Under the pieces are notes generated by a model. The model did no database searches. It was given only the letters and a program-made list of their open reading frames with translations, and was not told the origin of the DNA. A DNA stretch of 5,721 nt from Saprospirales bacterium (GTDB taxonomy: Bacteria > Bacteroidota > Bacteroidia > Chitinophagales > Saprospiraceae). The stretch is taken from contig DLXL01000643.1 of assembly GCA_003448025.1 (NCBI GenBank), positions 7,531 through 13,251 of the forward strand. The letters are read 5' to 3'. This document shows, piece after piece, positions 5,156 through 5,721 of this stretch. The position numbers and the translations under genes are program-made. Within the stretch, counting starts at the first letter, position 1. Each line of letters starts with the position of its first letter.

Positions 5156-5721
5156 CTATATCTTCACCACCCGGACCATCGCCTCTGCTCCACCCTGCTC
5201 CCGCAAGCGGAGCAGATAGACGCCCGGCAACTCGGCGGCAAAGGAAATCTGCAACCGGCCTGATTCGACGCCGACCTCGCCGGCGCGCAGCAGTTTGCCG
5301 CGCATGTCCGAAATTTCATAGATGAGGGTTCCGCCCATCGCGGACTCCACCGTAAGCCGGTCGGACACCGGGTTCGGATATACCCGGAAGCGCCGGTCGG
5401 TTTCGGTTGTGGACGAGACGTTGTCGGCCAGGCCGTCGCAGTCGTTGTCGAGGCCGTCGCAAAATTCGGGCGCGCCGGGATAAATCGTGACGTCTGCGTC
5501 GGCGCAATCGGCCCCGCCGCCGGCATATCCGGAAGGCGGCGCGTCTGCGCAGCTGCGCAGGGAATCGGTTGGATTTCCGTATCCATCGCCGTCATTGTCG
5601 AGGAAATAGGTGTAAAAAACGATGCCATCGTCGGTGAGGCCGTTGCAGTCGTTGTCGAGGATATCGCACAGTTCGGGTGCGCCGGGATAGACCGTGGCGT
5701 CTGCGTCGGCGCAATCGGCCC
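5156..5721 (-). CDS. MopE-type metal-binding-motif repeat protein with T9SS sorting domain, C-terminal part
   Basis: The frame is open from the right edge to the TAG at 5156-5158, giving the last 187 residues of a larger secreted protein; the start lies outside the window. It begins with a 69-residue unit: ADCADADATVYPGAPELCD, then LDNDCNG, a DNDGDGYG calcium-type loop (5576-5599) and SLRSCADAPPSGYAGGG. A second copy follows (ADCADADVTIYPGAPEFCD, then GLDNDCDGLADN), cut short at the linker. The DC...YPGAPE.CDG.DNDCDG pattern is the Pfam Cu-binding_MopE putative metal-binding motif; copper binding is not shown for most members, and acidic residues could equally hold calcium. After a linker (VSSTTETDRR) comes a T9SS type A sorting domain (FRVYPNPVSDRLTVE at its start, LPGVYLLRL and VRVVKI at its end). 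Repeats probably continue upstream. The gene is much richer in G+C than DoxX. Confidence 0.88.
   Translation of the reverse strand, partial: ADCADADATVYPGAPELCDILDNDCNGLTDDGIVFYTYFLDNDGDGYGNPTDSLRSCADAPPSGYAGGGADCADADVTIYPGAPEFCDGLDNDCDGLADNVSSTTETDRRFRVYPNPVSDRLTVESAMGGTLIYEISDMRGKLLRAGEVGVESGRLQISFAAELPGVYLLRLREQGGAEAMVRVVKI
5450..5721 (-). repeat. Tandem 207-bp coding repeat (MopE units)
   Basis: Bases 5450-5514 and 5657-5721 align without gaps at a spacing of 207 bp (69 codons), differing at 9 of 65 positions by my count. Several differences fall at third codon positions. The second unit runs off the right edge, so the number of copies is unknown. Such near-identical units usually spread by recombination and can vary in copy number between strains. 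Confidence 0.8.

Noticed and set aside
5164..5628. A 154-codon minus-strand frame overlapping the MopE gene
   Set aside because: It is a different frame of G+C-rich repeat DNA. The MopE/T9SS frame has clear domain motifs and runs through the whole region to the edge.
5400..5721. CRISPR-like or mobile repeat
   Set aside because: The repetition has a 207-bp period, is in frame and encodes MopE units; there are no short repeats with unique spacers.

Overview
The window looks like a chromosomal stretch from a member of the Bacteroidota, perhaps a Saprospiria/Chitinophagia-type bacterium; the lineage within the phylum is inferred. The grounds are two proteins ending in type IX secretion (T9SS) type A sorting domains (a YPNP/FPNP entry motif and a lysine-containing C-terminal strand), a FISUMP-domain protein, MopE-like repeats, a Crp/Fnr regulator and DoxX protein of the type common in this phylum, and promoter-like TAnnTTTG (-7) boxes in place of enterobacterial ones. 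No tRNA, rRNA, CRISPR array or transposase was recognised.

Layout. The left edge (2-226, + strand) is the C-terminus of a DUF3108-type protein. It converges on a long run of minus-strand genes across a 164-nt gap holding a terminator-like hairpin. Read in the direction of transcription (right to left), the minus-strand genes are: the C-terminal 187 residues of a MopE-repeat protein with a T9SS tail (5156-5721, open at the right edge); a DoxX-type membrane protein (4439-4840); a Crp/Fnr regulator (3612-4184); a small predicted outer-membrane beta-barrel protein (2972-3538); a T9SS-exported FISUMP protein (1871-2899); and an S41-family peptidase (391-1869). The FISUMP and peptidase genes are separated by one nucleotide (TAA-T-ATG) and are almost certainly co-translated.

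How the genes may work together (inference). Most products act in or beyond the cell envelope: two T9SS-exported surface or secreted proteins, a barrel protein, an inner-membrane DoxX protein and a periplasmic or otherwise exported peptidase. The Crp/Fnr gene lies just upstream of the barrel gene in the same direction, and the 73-nt gap holds two inverted repeats, so the regulator may control the barrel gene, itself, or both.

Composition is uneven. Counted 60-base lines are about 32-35% G+C in the Crp/barrel region, 48-62% in the peptidase/FISUMP region and 67% in the MopE region. The DoxX-Crp-barrel block is therefore an A+T-rich segment between G+C-richer flanks. The 315-nt gap between MopE and DoxX is unusually rich in short perfect hairpins. 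No clearly novel defence or mobile system is visible; the main points of interest are regulatory structures, an atypical S41 active site and the MopE/T9SS protein running off the edge.
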